7,331 nt of DNA, taken from an uncultured Bacilli bacterium (GTDB lineage: Bacteria; Bacillota_I; Bacilli_A; RF39; UBA660). The translations under genes and the position numbers were made by a program. The notes beneath the pieces were generated by a model that was not told the origin of the DNA, ran no database searches, and saw nothing but the letters and a program-made list of their open reading frames with translations. Each line of letters begins with the position of its first letter. Within the stretch, counting starts at the first letter, position 1. Where the stretch lies: NCBI GenBank assembly GCA_944332505.1, contig CALVKC010000056.1, positions 1 to 7,331 on the forward strand, in the 5' to 3' direction. Positions 7,046-7,331 of this stretch are shown here, piece after piece.

Positions 7046-7292
7046 TAGTCTTGATTTAAAAAAACTAAGAAAAGACTTGGATGATTATTTTACATCGGCA
7101 TATTTTATGGTTTCAAAATTTGCTCTAATGGATATGGTTGATGTTCAAACAGCATCTAATGAAAAACTTATTGAAATAGCTAAAAAAAACAAATTTGATT
7201 TAAATAAGTATAAATTAAAAGAAGAAAAAAAATTGATATCTAAATCAAATAATTCTAAAAAAGATGATTGGTTTAATAATCCACTTATATAA
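7035..7292 (+). CDS. Small helical protein of unknown function
   Basis: This 85-residue soluble protein is not one I recognise. It appears mostly alpha-helical: a charged first helix (about 6-17), a hydrophobic aromatic stretch D-Y-F-T-S-A-Y-F (17-24) leading into 'KFALMDMVDV', and then a helix with the pattern S-N-E-K-L-I-E-I-A-K (41-50) followed by F-D-L-N-K-Y. The C-terminus (60-79) is lysine/serine-rich and probably flexible. It overlaps the end of gene 5 by 11 bases in a different frame, an arrangement typical of coupled expression, so it may be a partner or regulator of the HIRAN protein. A TTG start at 6996 is possible but less likely. The reading frame is intact with coding-like composition, so I regard it as a real gene. 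Confidence 0.7.
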   Translation: MDVNSLDLKKLRKDLDDYFTSAYFMVSKFALMDMVDVQTASNEKLIEIAKKNKFDLNKYKLKEEKKLISKSNNSKKDDWFNNPLI

Positions 7293-7322
7293 AATAAATA
7301 TTATTGATTTTATTTTAAAGAT

Positions 7323-7328
7323 AGAGGT
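7323..7328 (+). promoter_or_regulatory. Probable ribosome binding site of a gene beyond the window
   Basis: AGAGGT lies 30 bases after the gene 6 stop and three bases before the window ends. A start codon at normal spacing would fall just outside. It suggests the same-strand gene series continues, but no coding sequence of that gene is visible. Confidence 0.4.
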
Positions 7329-7331
7329 AAG

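Noticed and set aside
28..7292. Reassignment of TGA to tryptophan, because no gene ends in TGA
   Set aside because: All genes are full length without any in-frame TGA, and the many tryptophans are TGG. Six stops are too few to show avoidance of TGA, so the standard code explains everything.
7290..7317. Inverted repeat after gene 6 (AAAATAAA paired with TTTATTTT, 10-base loop) as a terminator
   Set aside because: The stem contains only A-T pairs and would be very weak, the loop is long, and a ribosome site for a following gene comes directly after it. In DNA this AT-rich such pairings are expected by chance.
1..7331. CRISPR arrays, tRNA or rRNA genes, insertion sequences, phage genes
   Set aside because: The window is almost completely coding on one strand. 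No regularly spaced repeats, RNA gene signatures, terminal inverted repeats or transposase/integrase motifs were seen.

Overview
This is a very AT-rich window with a single coding direction. Adenine and thymine dominate even at silent positions and arginine is almost always AGA. With the strong AGGAGG-type ribosome sites, this points to a low-GC Firmicute-type bacterium, probably a gut-associated or otherwise host-associated Bacilli or Clostridia lineage; I cannot name the species. All six genes read through in the standard code with tryptophan as TGG, and all end in TAA or TAG.

The window looks like one operon of six + strand genes with almost no space between them. An extended -10 promoter-like sequence sits at the extreme left edge. 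Genes 1 and 2 (28-1206, 1216-2511) are tandem paralogues: a lysine-rich cytoplasmic start, one membrane helix, TPR-like 'A-x-Y-...-Y-x-D-S' helical repeats and a DUF6273-like domain, then a serine-rich linker and a cysteine-rich C-terminal tip. Gene 3 (2534-3001) is a small four-helix membrane protein that shares no fold with genes 1 and 2 but also ends in a serine linker and a cysteine-rich tip. Predicted topology puts all three tips outside the membrane.

Gene 4 (3002-5950) starts directly after the stop of gene 3. It encodes a 982-residue soluble protein with one winged-helix-like module at the N-terminus, two more at the C-terminus, a beta-rich domain and a long charged coiled coil between them. 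Gene 5 (5960-7045) carries a HIRAN domain, a family that binds DNA ends in its characterised members, followed by an unrecognised acidic tyrosine-rich region. Gene 6 (7035-7292) encodes a small helical protein, overlaps the end of gene 5 and is probably translationally coupled to it. A ribosome-site-like sequence at the right edge suggests the operon continues.

The cassette therefore joins an outward-facing membrane half (genes 1-3) to a cytoplasmic half that looks able to bind nucleic acid (genes 4-6). The individual domains have recognisable relatives, but I know of no described system with this composition. A joint function is inferred only from gene order and spacing. The strongest unusual signal is the repeated design of a serine linker plus a cysteine-rich tip on three adjacent membrane proteins whose tip sequences do not resemble one another.
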